Shown here: in pieces, positions 6,579 through 6,911 of the stretch
Numbering within the stretch: position 1 is the stretch's first letter
Layout: every line of letters begins with the position of its first letter
Source: Flavobacterium psychrophilum
GTDB taxonomy: Bacteria; Bacteroidota; Bacteroidia; Flavobacteriales; Flavobacteriaceae
Assembly: GCA_945897545.1 (NCBI GenBank)
Contig: CAMDGJ010000148.1
Span: 1 to 6,911 of the forward strand
Length of the DNA: 6,911 nucleotides
Direction: 5' to 3'
The notes under the pieces: model-generated
What the model saw: only the letters and a program-made list of their open reading frames with translations
The model's database searches: none
What the model was told of the DNA's origin: nothing
Made by a program: the position numbers and the translations under genes

Positions 6579-6771
6579 AATTTCGGTTGAAAACACTTTT
6601 TTTCCTAAACGGGATTAAAAATAATCGACTAAATTCTGAATTAAAAAGGATGTCATAAATTTTGATTCATTATGCTGCTGCTCCGACGGCGCGAGCATTA
6701 GTTATAATAGGGCTGGTGCGAGCGTCGCGCTCGTACCCATAAAGTAAGTCAAAAACAAAACTAAGTAATGG
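6579..6771. other. 193-nt spacer between the glycosidase gene and the IS630 transposase tail
   Basis: No ORF is supported. After the stop at 6576-6578 comes an AT-rich stretch with a T7 run near 6597-6604 preceded only by a four-pair stem (tttc/gaaa), too weak to call a terminator. From about 6674 to 6737 the base composition switches sharply to GC-rich palindromic DNA. From 6738 onward it is AT-rich again up to the transposase stop. The insertion-sequence end must lie somewhere in this spacer. Confidence 0.6.
6671..6737. repeat. GC-rich REP-like palindrome pair
   Basis: ggtgcgagcg (6715-6724) and cgctcgtacc (6728-6737) form a ten-pair stem, including one G-T wobble, around a tcg loop. About 20 nt upstream, a second GC-rich imperfect hairpin (tgctc at 6679-6683 with gagca at 6693-6697) contains ggcgcgagca, which matches ggtgcgagcg at 8 of 10 positions. 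The contrast with surrounding AT-rich DNA suggests a dispersed intergenic repeat or part of the insertion-sequence end. No T-tract follows on either strand that would make it a clear terminator. Confidence 0.6.
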
Positions 6772-6911
6772 TTAATATTTAATGTCGTATTTTGTTCCAA
6801 AATTATTCAGTACAGCATTTAATTGTTCTTTGAGATTTTCAAAGTCTTTATAAGCATCGAAACCCAACCATTGATATTTTATTCTTCGCCATAGAATTTC
6901 TATCAGATTTA
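6772..6911 (-). CDS. IS630-family transposase, C-terminal fragment (continues beyond window)
   Basis: Read on the minus strand from the window edge, the frame gives NLIEILWRRIKYQWL, then GFDAYKDFENLKEQLNAVL, then NNFGTKYDIKY and a TAA stop at 6774-6772. NLIE followed by W-x-x-I-K is the block around the last acidic residue of the DDE triad in IS630-type transposases, so the Glu at 6900-6898 is the expected third catalytic acid. Only the last 45 residues are inside the window; whether the gene is intact cannot be judged. It is convergent with the glycosidase genes and 193 nt from the last of them, marking the right limit of the sugar-degradation genes seen here. This reading frame is short and easily missed. 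Confidence 0.85.
   Translation of the reverse strand, partial: NLIEILWRRIKYQWLGFDAYKDFENLKEQLNAVLNNFGTKYDIKY
6772..6911 (-). mobile_element. Partial IS630-family insertion sequence at the right edge
   Basis: Defined by the transposase tail. The element's own terminal inverted repeat should lie left of 6772, but with the other end outside the window the exact boundary and the duplicated TA target cannot be fixed. The GC-rich palindrome at 6671-6737 may be inside it or be an independent repeat. Confidence 0.65.

Noticed and set aside
1..6911. CRISPR array, tRNA or rRNA genes
   Set aside because: No regularly spaced repeats, no tRNA cloverleaf and no rRNA-like segments were seen on either strand.

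Overview
The window is AT-rich, and its gene starts are preceded by A-rich stretches with no Shine-Dalgarno sequence. Two sites match the Bacteroidota -7 promoter element TAnnTTTG, and the visible signal peptides end in a Gln-initiated mature protein (LA|Q, YA|Q). Together with the enzyme content this suggests a Bacteroidota genome, probably a marine member of the Flavobacteriia. No 16S rRNA or other marker gene is present, so this is an inference.

Layout: four plus-strand genes form part of a carbohydrate-degradation cluster. (1) Positions 1-1196 hold a GH36-type alpha-galactosidase, cut at its 5' end by the window edge. (2) Positions 1242-2771 hold an exported FGly-type (S1 family) sulfatase, 45 nt downstream of the first gene. 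(3) Positions 2772-3237 are a 466-nt gene-free region. It holds a long-spaced inverted repeat, a -7-like promoter element, small hairpins and a strong intrinsic-terminator structure ending about 80 nt before the next gene. (4) Positions 3238-4878 and 4929-6578 hold two exported TIM-barrel proteins of almost equal size (546 and 549 aa). They are distant homologues of each other, resemble GH42-like or other clan GH-A glycosidases, and share a C-terminal beta-rich domain. (5) Positions 6579-6771 are non-coding and contain a GC-rich palindromic element. (6) At the right edge, on the minus strand, lies the C-terminal 45 residues of an IS630-family transposase.

Working together: alpha-galactosidase, sulfatase and beta-galactosidase-like enzymes side by side are what is expected for a sulfated galactan. 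Red algal galactans (carrageenan, agar, porphyran) alternate alpha-1,3 and beta-1,4 galactose-type linkages and carry sulfate. The sulfatase would remove ester sulfate and the glycosidases would clip residues from the trimmed chain, probably in the periplasm. No SusC/SusD pair, regulator or transporter lies in this window, so the segment is an interior or end piece of a polysaccharide utilization locus (PUL), bounded on the right by a mobile element. The points of most interest are the divergent glycosidase pair, in which a candidate catalytic Glu of one aligns with Ser in the other, and the structured leader in front of the pair.
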